This document shows, in pieces, positions 1-16,000 of a stretch of DNA of 64,000 bases (position 1 is its first letter; the number at the start of each line of letters is the position of its first letter). This stretch comes from Dermatophagoides farinae. Its lineage: Eukaryota > Arthropoda > Arachnida > Sarcoptiformes > Pyroglyphidae. The notes under the pieces were generated by a model. The model was not told where the DNA came from. It saw nothing but the letters and a program-made list of their open reading frames with translations, and searched no databases. A program made the position numbers and the translations under genes. The DNA lies in the NCBI RefSeq assembly GCF_024713945.1, contig NC_134686.1, positions 3,000,001 to 3,064,000 of the forward strand, in the 5' to 3' direction.

Positions 1-3000
1 ATACATTTTTTCAACTTTTGAGTACAAAAAAAAATGGATAGATGATGAAACCGAATATATTATTTTCTATGCATTATCATTGTTGAGTTGTTTTTTTTTC
101 TGTTGTTATGTAAACTATTATTCTGTGTTTATATTACATGAAAGTTTTTTTTTTGGACAATTTAGGATTTATATTCTAAAAAATCCGATTCTAAACATAT
201 TGACATATGGAAATCATTTACATCATGTTGTCTGTTTATTAAAATACTAGCTGGCTATATATATATATAACCAATGAGTAAAATAGGAAGACTAAGTTTG
301 TGTGTCTGGTATATTATAAATATCAAATCAATTGATCAATCTTTTGATGTTCATCATCATCATCATTTTTTTTGTTTTATTGAACTGAAACTTGTTGTTT
401 ATTATCTGTTGTTGTTTTATTTGCTTGTGCCAATAGCAACACATTCAATCAGTTTAGATTTGGATTCAAATTTCTTTTCCATTCATTCATTCATTCGATT
501 CAATTCAATTCAATTCAAATCTTATGATCATGATCAATGATGATTGTGTTTGTAATTTTCTTTCAGTTTTTTCATCATCATCGAAATATGAGTGTTGTGT
601 ATATATATATATACAAGAATAACTTTCACTACTACTTTTGTTTCATTGCAAATGAATTTACTATGAAACAAAATCCTAGTTAGTAGTAATGTAGTAAATG
701 ATGGCATAATATGTAGGCCATTTGTATCTAGCCGACCGGAATCTAAATCTTAGCAATGGTAGCGGCAACTAATTCATTAATTATATGTCATGACAAAGTT
801 TTTTTTTCGGGTTTCTGGTGTCCCTTGGTGGATGTCCAACAGACCAACCAACCAACCAGCCAACCAACATTTCATTGTGAATGAATGTCAAACGAATTTC
901 AGTTAACATCATTATTTGGCTCTTTCTTTTCGAAGGATTTTTAATTACATTTTTGTAGTTCATTAACAGTTTGTATCATCATCATCATCACAAAAAAATG
1001 GTTGTCCGTTTTCATCGGTCCATATATTGATTCATATTGATTGAATATTCGAATAATAATCATAGAATAAATCAATGATTAGAATCTGATTGAATTCTGT
1101 GAATGTGAATCATTTTTCTTTCCGGCATCGTTAAACTTTATCATTCATTTGCAGTTTGTTGTTCATTGATGTATATAATACACTGGTACTGGATTTTTGT
1201 TTTGTTTTGTTTTTTTTTTTGCATCCATCGAAAGAAAAACAACAGAAGAATATTTTTTTTTTTGCCGTTGTCTATTCTGTTTTTTTGTGTGTGTGTGTGT
1301 TATTATTACATTATGTTGTTTTCATGGAATAAGAAGAAGAAAAATGAAAAAAAAAACATTATTTCTTTCCCTGTTGTTCGCATATTTTTTTTTGCCCTTT
1401 TTTTCCTTACAAATGTCTTGGCAAAAAAAAATGTCATTAGACAGTCGGAGAATTTTCTTCTTGGTTGAACTCACCACCACCACCACCACCACCAATATCA
1501 TTGCTATATGACCATCTTGTGTGTGTGTGTGAGTTTGGTTTGGTTTGGTTGGGCTTGATTTTTTTTTATTGTTATCATCATCAATGTTCCTTATCATCAC
1601 CATCATCGACCGACATTATTATCAAATAAGGGGAAAGTAATAAAATCTATTTTCATATGTTTCACAGAAATATAGAAGATATATAGATCATTTGTGTTTT
1701 GTGTGTGTTCCGGAATATTTTTATGATATTTTCTTCTTCTTGGAACAAGTTATGATTTTTCATCAAAGAAAATTTTTTTTTTTTATCATTGTAAAATGTG
1801 GTCTATCGATTCAATTAGGAAATTGTTTTCTTTAGTTCATCAATCGGCAATCATTTCCATTTAAAATGATGAAAATAATGTCAAATGATTTCCGATTTGA
1901 TTGTTGATTTAAATATGTTCATGGTTATATTATATTATTATATATAGAATGATGACATTTGATCTGATTACAATTGATGATGATTGTTGCTAATTGCATC
2001 CATTTTGGATAATGACTTATCAATCTGTCAAAATGATGATGATAATCTTTGTTTGTTTGTTTGGCTGAAAAATACCTGGAATTTTTCAATATCAATTTCA
2101 TAGCGATATTTTTGTTATCTAAAAACATCGAAAAAAATGGTGAAAAATGACAACAACAACAACAGAATGGTTTTGATCTGAATGATTGTCACGCAATGTA
2201 TGTATGTATTAAGTACATTGATTGGTGGCGGTTAGTTTTGGTGGTGGTGGACATAGGTAAACACACAAAGTCTCTGTGTGTTTGATCGTTTATCGATATG
2301 TCAAATTTTCTACCATTTCTTATTTCGTCGTCATCCTCTTCATTGATGTCCTGTTATGATAATATGTCATGTTTGTTTGTTTGTTTTTGTTTGTTGTTGT
2401 TTGATGATGACACACACACACACACACACCACATTTTAGGATAAAAGGTTTTTTTCTTTATAAAAATTGTGTACATTCGATTCAATTAGACGATTCGTTC
2501 AAAATGTTTTCTGGAAAACCGCCACTACTGCTACTAGCACCACCTTTATTATTGAAATCAAATGTAACCGAACCAAAAAAAAAAAAAAATAAATAAATGT
2601 TATCTTGAACATGTCACATCGCTTTTTTTCTTTTGATTATTTTTTTTTCTATGATTAAAAATGTGGTCACTGTTAAGTTTTTTTTTTTGATTCTTGCGAC
2701 CATCCTACATGTGTGTGTAGGTTGTCACATCATCAGCATGGACAGCATTTTTTAATTGAAGATTCACCTACACATTTGCACGCATGCAGCAATGAATTTT
2801 ACAATTCTTTTATGATGAATGTGTCCAGTTTTTCTCTATTTTTATCGGATAAAATAAATCATCATTTTTTTCTGATGATAATGATGATTGACTGAATAAT
2901 ATATACACCTATGTTTGTGTGTGTGTGTATGTGTGTAGTGAATTAAGTTAACAAGCTGCAAATTGATGGAAAAAAAATCTGACCATTTTTACTTTGTTCC

Positions 3001-6000
3001 TTATTCATGACAATACTACTGGACATAGAATTCAATTAGAACATCATTGCTAAACACACAGGCAAAAGAGAATGAGAGAGAGAGAGAGAGAGACATACCG
3101 ACAACGATGACTGAGTTCAAAAGCTGAGTTCTTATCTCAATTGATGACGTTGACTGTTTCAATGCAATGCTATTTATTGATAAGAATCCTTGTTTTCTGT
3201 TTTGGTAAGAAAGTAGAAAAAAAAAGTTTTTTCAAAAATAAATTGATGAAAATGATCATTTAAATGATGATGATGATGATGATGATCTTAGTTCGCTCTT
3301 TTTCAACTTTGATAAACATAATGATGATGATGATGGTGGTGATGGTGATGGTGAATCCATGACCAGTGTGATAGTTGTCGTCAGGTCGTACTTGGTATTT
3401 TTTTTTTTTTTGCCAATCTGATCCAAACTAATGCAAACATCTAAATTGAATGTTCTTGTTCTTGTTTGTCTATGTGAATCTTATTATATATGGGGTTTAT
3501 TGCACAGATTGCATTAGTGTAATTAACATTTTTTGTTTTTTTTCTCTCTGCAAACAAACTAAGAATAAATCAAAGAATTGATTGCAATACTTGTTTGTTG
3601 TTGAAATTGATTCAAATTAAATCTAAGCCATTTGTATTTCAATTTAAATCAACGCCATGCATGATGGAAATGATGATGATGATGATGGGTTAATTCAATT
3701 TACTGATCATCACTGTTTAAGCCATTGATCATAATGATTTTCTAAGATTTAGTAAATGTTTTGAATCTTATTTGGAAATGAATAGAAAACAAAAATTGCC
3801 ACTGAATGAACAGGTTTCTTTCCTTGTTTTGATTGATTAATTCATTTCAAATATAAAGATGACAAAAAGAGATATGAAAGAATTTTGTCATTTAAAGTTT
3901 TCTCTATTTTTCTTGCGATGTGCAATTAATTAATAAGCAAAAAGTAAAAAAAAAATGCTGTGCCATATGTGTCTGTTTGTGAATTCACATCAAATTTTCA
4001 GATATGAAAAAAAAGCACAGAGTTATTTATTTCACCCTACTGATGATGATGATGATATATAGATGAATGAATGACGAGGGGTTAAAGTTCAATCAAGCAT
4101 TTCAGGTCTCTTGTCCATCCATCCATTAGTTAATCCTTGTATGTGACTATATATTATATTATATTATATATGAATTCAAGTGAATGGAGCCAAAAGAAAA
4201 TGATTAAAATCAACCGAAACGAAGATAGGCAGATTCCGCATTTTTTTTCTTGCCAAAATGCAATGACTGACACTGACATATGAGACACACCTTTCGTCAA
4301 AAATTGGACTGTTTTTTGCATGTTATATATATATATATTCTTGATGTAGATTTTTTTTTGCCGTTCAATTTCTAAATGGATTTTTTGTTCTTACATTTTT
4401 TTTCATCAAGATGATGATGGCACAAAAAAAAGTCAAATTATGACGATGGACGAGAATTTTAATTACAATTTCGGAAAAAATAACAATGTCATGTAAATGA
4501 TTGTTCCAAGTCATATGATGATTGGACTGATTCGTCCAACGGTCTTTTTTTTTGAATATTACCCGACTCATATCAAAGTATATGGATATGGATTTGGTTA
4601 GTCGCGTGTCTAAATTGTGTGTGTGTGTGTGTGCTGTTGACACACCGCTTTTGCATTCAGAATGTATCCGGAAAAATTTTCATTTCTCCTTTGGTGGTGA
4701 AAAAAAAATGTTGAAAACATTTTCTTTTCTCCCATTTTTTTTCCAAAGAATGTATATCAAACAATAGCCACGTGACCAGAAACAAAGATGATGATGATGA
4801 TGATGACGGTTGTGTGTGTCTCCCCTTATGACAATTGTTCTCTCATCATCATAACGTTTCCCCCTCTCTCTGTCCTTGTTCTTACATCATGACATGACCT
4901 TTGCTCGCCTAAGTAAAAACATGATGGTCGTATTCTTTTATTTCCTGCCTTACAAATATACTTGACGCTTTTAAGAGCGAATTCACGTTGTTATTACGAA
5001 AAATACAAATGACATTTGTTGTTGAAATTCAATTCTTATTGTTTGTCGGTTTGGATCATATCCACTTGGAATCTAGATAGAGGCAGAGTTTTTTCTTTGA
5101 TTAATTTTCATCACTTTTCACCCAAAAGAACAGTTCGTGTTCTCATTAACACCAACAGTGGTGGCCCATTATCTGGACTGTAGACCCAAACATGATTCAC
5201 TCATACGATGTACATCGATTTTTATTTTTTCCATTTTCCATTTTGATGTCTAAATTGTTTCAACTTGTACAAATGGTCGCTAATGACAGCATTTCAGTTC
5301 AACTCAATTTTCGTTGATGACCAAAAAAAAAAAAAAAAAAATGAAATGAATCAGCCATTGGTTTGCAAAATGTTGCAAACAATGTTTTTGTTGTGCAACT
5401 ATGATTATCATCATCGATTCTAATGAATTTTATCATAAAACAACATGTGTCGAAAATTCTCACAAATTGTCAAAATATAGATTGTTTACCTATGTAATAT
5501 ATGTGATGAGGATGAGAATTAATTATTTTCTGTTTACTCATCGTTGTTGTTGTTGTTGTTGTATATTTTCAACTGTCAAATTTTTTTCCGTATGATGAAT
5601 AAATGTTCATGGCATTATTTTTGTTGTTATTGTTGTCAGTTGGCAATATTTTTTTATGATAGATCTCTCTATCTAATTAAATTAAATTAGAATCTGATCT
5701 AGTTTTTTTTCTGATTATTTGATTTATTCAAATTGAATTCTTCATCCTATTTATGTATAGGTTTATTCTCGTTGGTTGTTTCATCACTTTTTTTTCATTT
5801 GTATAATTCTTTGGGTGCTGCTGATGCTTAAATATTTGCATTAGCATTTGATTTGATTTGAATTGAATTTGATCACACGCACACACACACATTCATTTGG
5901 ATTGTGAATAACAAACGAAACGAAAGAATTTTTTTTTTCATCTTGCTTGTTGGAAAAAAATAGATGAATTCTTTGTTGTTGTTGTTCCAACCAGCATAAA

Positions 6001-7601
6001 AAAAATAAAACGCGCATGTCTATAGCAAAATGATGATCCAGAATTTTTTTTGGACTGGTTACATGTATTTTTCCAGGATTTTTATTTGCATAGAATATTC
6101 TAGAGGTGTGTGTGTGCCCTGAATTGTGTTTAAAAAAAATCAAAGCCCATTTTTAAATGGAAAAATTCATTCGTTGTGACAATTTCTATGATGATGATGA
6201 TGATGATTTCTATTCCAGCATAGTTTCTATTATGATTCTTTTTTTTCGTTTTATTATCATGTTGAAATGAATGAATGTTTGTCTTTCATTCAAATATGAA
6301 ATGCCGGATGATTGTGGATCCTATCCAGTGGATTCTTTATAGAATTGCTCTATATATATGAATAGTGATGCTTTGTTTGTTTGTTTGGTTGTCTCTCAGT
6401 GAAGAATTCTCCAATGTCGCATTTGCAAACAAACAAACAAAAAAAAATTGAATGGCTCAATGAGTGTGATGTGTTCCATTCTTTAACATTCTTTTTTTTC
6501 TAATAAAAAATAATAAGCTTTACGGGTAGCCATTTCGAAATACAGCACTCACACAGTCGTTTTCTCTTTATTCTTATGTTTGAACATGAAGTGAATGTTG
6601 AATATTCATTCTATGCAATTCATTTGTTTATTCACATTGATGCGTAACATTGAATGTGAATGAAATGTTTGGAGACAATGATTATGATGATGCTGATGCT
6701 GATGATGATGATGGTGCCATTCATTCGTTTGCATACTAAGTTGGTTCTTTTCAATTTTCCTTTTTTTTCAATCCATAATGGCGAAATACTATTCATTTCA
6801 CTCATTTTAGTTTTTGGGTCTATGAATTTCTTGTTTTTTTTCACTGTTTGGTTGCCATTCCATTCCATTCCATACATTCAATAATGATTATTATAACCAT
6901 GCCTGGTTGCTTCGTTTCCATTTCACAATGAAAATCTAAATTTATAATCAGCTTAAAATAATTTGGAATTGATTCGATCATCATCATCATCATCGTCGTC
7001 GTCGTCGTCGCCATTTGCAGATTTTTCATTGAATATATATGTTTTATGTTCATCTCATCTTTTTTTTGTTGCTGTTGTTTTTTTTCAAAATGGCACTTTT
7101 TTCTAGTGTTTGTTCCTGATAACAAATTCACTGGTAGTCATTTCTATTGACGATTATTTGTTCATTGATGCAATTTGCTGAATTTTTCATTTATTGTTCA
7201 TCATCATTTCAATTACAATTAAAATGTGACGAGGTAGCAATTAAATTTTTTTATTTTATTTTAACACAGGGCAGATATGATTAGATGTTCATACAGTAAA
7301 TTGTAGGTTCATTCTGGATGAATCAATCTGGGAATAAATGATATAACTTTTTTTTCATAATACAAAAAAAAGTAGTTTGAACCTGAATAAATTTCTCGTT
7401 TTGTCTTCTTCTTTTTTTTTGACAACACAAAAACATTGTAATCTGAATTGAAGCGACAACATTTATACCCAACCACCAGATAGAAAAAGATGATTGCATC
7501 ATTTATCTTGTTGACACTGACGGTGGTGAATGGTGACACATTCTACACTATAGCGTTGTAGAATGTGTCCCAAATGACCAAACACATCTCTCGCAATTCT
7601 G

Positions 7602-7604
<3 letters not shown>

Positions 7605-7634
<30 letters not shown>
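7605..7634. repeat. TG microsatellite
   Basis: Fifteen TG units, the longest uninterrupted TG run I noticed. Confidence 0.9.
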
Positions 7635-7636
<2 letters not shown>

Positions 7637-10600
7637 GAAGAAAATGAAAAATGAATGAAATTCTTGCAATTTGCAATATGAAATTACCAATTGCATTCAA
7701 TATCATTCAACAATTCTCTCTGGATCCCAACAAACACACATGCTGCCAATTGGATTCGGACCATTGATATTGTCAACATTATTTTCTGATTCTGATTGTT
7801 TTTCCTTTTTTTTATATTCCAAAACAAAAAAAAAACAAAGAAAAAAAAACATCAGCACATAATTTATTATCATGTCATGTTTGTTTTTTATTTATATTTC
7901 AAATACAAAATTGATTATGAAAACGAAAGGATTGTGTTTGTTTGGTGTTCAATTTACGAATGTCAACTAATGATTAAATCAAATCTTGAAGACAGAAGGA
8001 AAACCATTCGTGTTGGAAATGAAAATGAAATTGAAATGGATACAATTTTATGATGACATGTTGGCAAATGAATATTAATGTCATTTCTTATGCTGTCTGA
8101 TATGTGTTTTTTTGCCAAATGAAATCATCTATATTTTATCAACTGTCTTACAAACATCAATCGATTCTTTCGTGTTATGGCACAATTTCTTGGAAATTTT
8201 TCCGTTTTTTTTATCCAAAGTTATCACAACTTGTACTTTAAAGTTTTTTTTTCATTTTCCCAGGAAAAACTTAATTTTAAAATTTTTTTGAAAATTGAAT
8301 TTTTTTTTTTGTTCAAAAACCGGACACACACCAGATTCACATTGACAAAAGGAACAGATTTTTCTCAAATATTGCGTTAATCTTCTTGGATTTCTCTTTT
8401 TTTTTCTCTCTCGAATTCCGCGATTATATAATCGTCGTGATGATGACCATCATCATCATCATCATTGATGGATAGTCGTGATACAATGATTATAAAGATA
8501 CCAAAATAAAACTATGGTTTTTGTTTCACCATAAACCTTTCTAATCAAACAAAAAAGAACGAAAAAAAAATTGAGCATTCATTCTTTACACTTTAAAATT
8601 GGCAACGAATAGTAAATGTGAATGTGTGTGTGTATGCATTAACGGAAAAACATTGCCTAAAAAAAACATGTCTAGAATTTTTTATTTATCACAATCTTTT
8701 TTCTTTGCTGAGAAAAAAAAGGAAAAAAAAGTCCCCAAAATAAGTAGCATGTGTGTGTGTTTTCTGTGAGGCTCCCATAGGAGGAGGCTATTCACTTTTT
8801 TTTCGCCCATTGATGATGATGATGATGATGATACCATTTGGGCTTCAGCTTCAAGCATTTGCTATGATAATAATAATAATAAAAAATTTATTGACTCGAC
8901 GTTAACCATTTCTTCATCACATAGTTTTTTGTCGGGCACGAGGGCCAAAAAAAAAATGAAACGCGGTCTAATCTCGGATTCTGCTACTATAGCGCCCATT
9001 TCCAACACTGACTTTATCTATTATTATTACAACAACACTATTGAATGTGTGGGGTAATTTTAACTGTGTCTATGGTTGGTTGGTATATTACGCAATTGCC
9101 TTTATAACATATAATAATATGATATAATAATGATGATGATATGAATGTAATCAATTTATTTATTTTTATACAACACATACAATAGACCAATGTAACAGTT
9201 ATTTATTCCTTTTTTATTCTCTCTCTCAACTGGTTATATTTATTAGATTCTTGCTCCCAATTGCTATTTGTTTGTTGCGCTTATCTCATCAATGTTGTGT
9301 TAAGAATTAGTGTTGACCTTATTATTATTATCATCATTATTCGTTTGGTTGTTGTTGTTGTGTTTTATTCAACCACAACTACTATGGATGAAAGAAATGT
9401 CTTTTGAAAATTACTGATTTCATATTGGTATATATGGTGAGGTGTGAAAACTGATAGGGCTAGTTTAGTTATACCATGATTAGTTTTTTTTTGGCTATAG
9501 AATTTTCGGTTTTATTCACTTCTCATATGAGTTTGTCAGATACACACACACACACACACACACAAAAACATAATCAGTGAATGGAACGAATATATATAAA
9601 AATAGCCATCGATTTGATTGATTATGTTGTATGTTTACCAGTCGAATGTAGTCAAATGTAGTAATATGTTATAAGGTCAAACGACATGTCGTTATTTGAC
9701 CGCCGACTGACTTACCATCAACCACACAAAGCACTAACAGTGATCATCATTCGGATATTTCACAGACAAACACACACACACACATATGGTGTTTGCATCA
9801 TTCGAATTTTTTTTCCTGAAAAATTTTTCGTTTTTTTTTCTTTTGAAAAATTAAATTTAAAATTTAAATTTTTTTTTCATCTCATTTTTTAATCATCTAC
9901 GCATTCTCCACCCATTTTTTACACACACACACATAATGCAGAAATAATCGATTGCTCATTTGTGATTGATTTTGGGTGTTGGCAATGAAATAATTTTTTC
10001 TATTGATGATGATGGTCATCTGTGTGCAGTGTGTGTGTGTTTTTTTTTTTTTTTTTTTTTTTGAAATTCAAATTGACGGACGATCATTACCCATTTGAAT
10101 TAATTTAGTAAATTCACGAAAATTGCATGAAACAATAACATGTAGCCATGCAATATTGCTCTTTAATTATGGTACAAAAACACAAAGTTATCATTATTAT
10201 TATTACTAGGAAAAAAAATCATGTAATCGTTGTGGACTATAGTCTGGTGGTACCATATGGATGACAAATATGTATGTATGTGAATGAATGTCCATCGAAA
10301 GCTCATCTCATAGTTTTTCATGTAAAATTCATTCATTCATTCATTCATTTATAATAATTTGCATATGAGGGTAAACCAGGGACAGAAAAATAAAACAAAA
10401 CTTTGTTCAGCAAAACTTTTTTTTTTTGATAATCATAATAATGATGATCAAATATGACTACGAAAAGTAAATGGATTGGTAATTTTGAGATCCTTTCGAG
10501 TTTTTTCCCGGTTCCATAACAAACATGTTAACAACATTGTACATATTAGTCATGTTTTTTCTGGTCCAAATGTCTCTTTCTCTCTTCTGTTACGTACAAT

Positions 10601-12959
10601 CTTTCGATTAGTTGTTTCCCTTTCTGCTGTTGTTGATGTTGATGTTGATGATGATGATGACTTCATTTAACACTTTATATTCTCATTAAATATTATTTTT
10701 TTCTGGTTTACAATGAAATGATTTTGTTTTTGTGTGTGTGTGTGTGTTTTATGTTCCCTCTTGTTGGATTTATATGTTGATGTTTGTCGTCAAAAACAAC
10801 AATCTCTCATTTGAGGGTTTCACAGTTTAAATGGCTTTTTTTTACTGTTCCAGTTAGTTTGCTTTTTGATTTCGCCATTGGTACAAATGTGACTTACTAA
10901 TTTAAACTTTTGCTTGGATTTTTTTTTTGTTTTCTCTCCTGTGCAAAAATGTTTTGGTCGCCTTTTTTCACTTTCACACTGCTGCTGATAACTCACTTGT
11001 ATGGAATTATTCTATACACACATGCAGCAACAGTACAACTAGACTAGAATATCAACCTAAATAGAGTAGGAATTTTCCACCTAACCAACCGTGAACCAAA
11101 AACGATGAGAGTGGGGTTTGATGCTTGATTTTCTCTCTATGTGTATGAGTTTCCACTTTAAAATCATTGACATCATTTGGAAGTTGTTGTCGTTTTTTCT
11201 GATCCCGTTTTTGTTTTCACCACGTTGCGTGATGTTTGAAATTATTTTCAATTTTAAATTCACTGTGTGATTTTGTCATCATCATCATCATGGCATCAGA
11301 TGCTTTAACCATTACCTTTGAATATTCTATAACCATTTTGTTTTACCTGTCTTCAATATATTCAAATAGCAAAGTGCGCTCGTCACATGAGATTATGTTT
11401 AGAATTTAATCTTGGAATTTTATTTGAAAAATGATGAAAAAAAATATTAGAATTTGATGATTTCAGAGTGAGAGAGAGAAGAAAATTATAACTTGCATTT
11501 GTATGTGATTGCCATTATTTGAATATATATAGAATACATACATATAATATATTCCTTGTTTGTGGTTATTACAAAAGTTTCCATGAAAAAAATTTGTGTG
11601 TGTGTGTGTGGTTCCAGAATCGATGTAAATATGTTATGTGTTTACAAATAATATATGCAACATTTAGATAAAGGAAAAGAACAAGGTGTTTGTGATGTTC
11701 ATGTTCGACCCCCGAACTATATGTGTTCCAAACATACACATGGACCATAATGTTGATATATATTATCACTTGGTTTGAATGTGATGAAAATAATCGACTC
11801 GGTATTTATGGTTTACCCGTATAAAGAAACCATAAATCATTGATCATATTTCGATCAGCATTATAATATTTTTTTTTCTACTCTACCAACACTGTCGCGG
11901 CCATTATGATTGGTTTTTTTCCTCGTTGACGTGTTGATGGTTAGTTGGCGGTGGCATTTGGCATTATCTTTTTTTTTACAAACAACAGTTTTTATCCGAC
12001 AACATTAACATTATTACCATTGCAATAGAATTGACAAAACCATATTTACACATACACACACACACCCTATACATTTGTTTCCCAATGATTCGATTTCATT
12101 GGAAAACATGGAATTGAATGAATCGCATTACCCATTTAAAGACAGTAGTGATGATGATCAAAGAAAATGATAATAATAATGGTCGGCCATCGGTCGATTA
12201 TTCAGTATTGATATATAGATTTGAAATTATAATTCATATCATATATCTGGATGTATGCCTTGTGCCATCCATTTATACATTTATTGATTATATTTAAGAC
12301 ACGTGACGTTTCCCATTTTCTTTTCAAACGAATCAATGATGATGATCGATTCTCAAAAAAAACGAGATTGATCGCGATTGAAAATTGAACAAGTTTAGAA
12401 AAAAAATTGATGTACGATTTCTGGTGATAATTAATTCCATTTCCATTTCGTTTTTTTATTTGTTCGTGCATCAAATCCATCAATCTAAATTTTTTTTTTT
12501 GTTCTTTTGATGAACTTCGACAGAATGATTGGCTACTGACACATTATAACTGATCGATTGCGATTCTTACGCAAACTTTTTTTTCCATTCAGAGGGATGT
12601 TTGAACAAAAAAGAAAAAAATTCACTTCAATTATTCCGAAACGAACCATCAACAATTGATGTGTTGACAAACGACGATTTCTTTGCCTTTGATTTGTTTT
12701 TTTTTTTTGCAACTTTTCTCCACCTTTTCCTGATTCGTTTTGGTTATTTGTCCGAAAATAAAGAAGAAGAAAAAAATTTAATTGAAATCTATTATTACTC
12801 CACACCGACCACACCCACCATTTACAATCGGACAAACATTTCTTCAAACATTCCTGGTACAAATTAAATTGATAAACATTCTTTTCAATCTTGTTTTTCT
12901 CAAAGATTCGGTTTTTCCTATTTCAGAAACAAACATCAACCATCATAATTGATGTTGCC

Positions 12960-13002
12960 AACTTTTCGCACACACACACACACACACACATAGCGAAAAG
13001 TT
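12960..13002. repeat. CA microsatellite inside a 10-bp inverted repeat
   Basis: AACTTTTCGC (12960-12969) and GCGAAAAGTT (12993-13002) are exact reverse complements flanking a CA run that fills the loop. Confidence 0.8.
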
Positions 13003-16000
13003 TTTATTCCATTCTCTTCTTGGATTTTATTATTCGATTTGTTTTCTGTTCGTTTCGAATGAAAGATCCTATTCTTTTCTTTTCTTTTTTTTGTTACTGT
13101 TATCATTTCAGAACAAATCTTTAATATTCAAACATTGAATGAATGATCATTGCCGGGGACATGGTGAACAAAAAAAAAACTAAAACTTATTCCGTTATTG
13201 CAATTCAATCTTCTTCAAATTCTGCATTTTCATTCTGCATTATTATTATTATTATTATCATTGTGTAGACATATTCTGTTACGATTTCTGGATCGTCCGA
13301 ATGATGAAAAAAAAATAAAAATAAAAATCGTTTCTTATCAAATCACTGGAATCAATGATCAAATCAAAAAAAAAAAAAAAAAGACAAATATCAGACAAAA
13401 CAAAACTAGTCATATATTGATGATGACAATCTATATCTGAGTTTTGTTGTTTGTTAGTTTTGTTAGTTTTGTTTTTCATTTGTTTCATTCACATCCGTAT
13501 CGATTCTGATCATTTTTTATGTATCTAATTTATTTATTTTCTCTATTAATATCGACTATCATAGATATTTGGCCGAACAAAAAAAAACATAAAGAGTTTT
13601 ATATCTGGGTTGTACTGAATGATTTTTCTAGTTGAAATTGATGACCAGTTTGTTTGGTCATCACTAAAATGATGATGATTCAAACTCGTTATTTTAATTC
13701 TTAAATTACTGCTTTACTGTAAGTCAGATATCATTCTATTAGTTTTTTTTTTATTTTTCACACATTTGACCGATGGTGAAATGAAACGAAACAAAATCAT
13801 TCGGTATGAACCAGCAACAACAACAACAACAAAAAGCTATTCGTTTCGGTACAGTATCAATTGTCCAATAATATATTTTGTCGTTTCATTCATCTCATTT
13901 TTTTTTCGTTACAAAAAAAATGATTTTTTTTTCTTTCAACAAAAAAAAAACAAGACGACAATGTTGTTGGATGATGGATGATCTTGATGGGAAGTCTGTG
14001 TGAATGTGTGTGAAATGACAAGCAGCAAACGAAAACTTGGTTTCACAAACATGGACCATGTTTCATACAGAATGATAGCCGTCTTTGTTGTCGACAAGAA
14101 TAACAAGGAACAAGAAAAGGATTCATTGGACCACATCTGTCCAGAGAAAGCGAGTGAGCCAGAGAGGATTCTTTTTCTTCTTTGCCAAAATCATAACTTG
14201 TTATTTTTTTCACTTTGGTATTGTCATTGCTGATTTTTTTTTCGATTCACGTCTGTCATATTAGGCACATAAAACATGAGAAGATCTTGATATGTTGAAA
14301 GAACAAAGTATGGATGAATAAAATAAAAAAAAATGTCAAATATTCAACATTTAATTATTCAAGTTTGGTTTGATAATAATTATTGTTAATGGATATGATA
14401 TCTGACGAAAAGAAAAAATATATGCAAATGACAATGACAATATATCGGTGGTGACTGTGTTATTTGCAAATTTTTTCTCAATAAAAAAAAATTTGAGCCA
14501 CACCGAATCAAGCCCAACCAACCATTCATTCTATCTATCGATTCATTGTGAACATCTCTTTATCACACATACACACACTTTGGCCTGAATACATACATCT
14601 AATTAAATAATTGACTTTCTCTCCCTAGTCTTGAATGTTCCAAACCAATACCGCATCATGTCACATTGCATCACATATTTTTTTTTATCCGTATGCGTTT
14701 CATTCTTATATATACATACATATAGATTCAATTCTGCTGCATTTGACGTAACCAAACAATAATGACTTTTTCAATTATGCTAATCTATAATAATAATAAT
14801 AATAATTTTCTTTTCTTGAATCTCGATGTTTTGTTGTCGAGAAAAAAAACCACCACCACCACCACCACCACTCTCACAATGAATTACATTGCTTTTCAAG
14901 CTGATCTTTTTTTGTAATATTACCACCACCATTATATTATTATTATGATCACAGTAAAAAAGTGGAAGTGAAAAAAAAATCACGCAAATTGAAATCCTTG
15001 TTGAAATCAAAAGTTGTTTCAACCAAAAAAAAAAAAAAGAAACAGTTTGAAAATTGTCTGTTCAGTTGATAAAGCCCCTATAGGCATTCGAAAACGAATC
15101 ATCGAGTCAACGGGAATTGTGAATATTCTTGAATGAGTCACCGCGAATTGCACTATATGGAAATGACATTCATTTTCATTCAATTCTAGTTATTTTGATT
15201 CTTCTTTTTTTTTCCTCTGGATGATATTCAATCATCAATAACTCTTTTCATTCGTCGTTATTTTTTTTTTCTTTATTCATTCATTCTGACACTGTTGATG
15301 ATGGTGTCATTTCGGATTTGCCAACCATTTTTTTTCTCGGGGACACACACACACACGCACTGTACCAGCCAGTGTATTTTATTTTCTGCCATATCCAAAT
15401 TATCCTAGCAAAAAAAATTCTATAGAAATGTGAAAGTTTGCATAAATTACATTTTATAGAATTTTTTTTTTGTGATCATTTTCTTTTCTCAAGAATTCTG
15501 GAATTCTATATGGCTTTTTTTTCTTGAATCATTTTACATTCAAAATGAATGTTGTGTTTTCGTCGTTGTGTTTTGTTGTTTTATTTTTCATTATGAAAAT
15601 TGTCTCATAGATTACAGGATATTATATTTCATCAAATTTATGACTAACATGATGACATCATCATTACTCTTTCTTTCTTTTTTTTTGTTTCTCTTGAATT
15701 TTTTGACATGAATTAATTTCAATTTAAGGATTAATATTTATGCAATGCCGGTCATTCATCACCGAATTAATTTCGATGATTGAACTGAAATTGAATTTTT
15801 TTTTAAATTCCATATGAAAAAAATGGCAGGAAAACAAAAGGAAATTGTGACTAGTCCATCCGAATAGAATTAGACATTTTTTTTCGCCAATCCATTCACA
15901 TTGATTCACAGTATCAATATATGAATGGATGGTGTAAAGTGAGTCTCATTACACTGTTTTTTTTTGTTTTTTTGTTTTACTTATCCGGCCATCGAAAATT

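Noticed and set aside
14000-14233. 77-codon frame in the long ephrin intron
   Set aside because: It contains a less repetitive stretch but ends in Phe/Leu-rich, T-run-derived text; no splice signals or family match.
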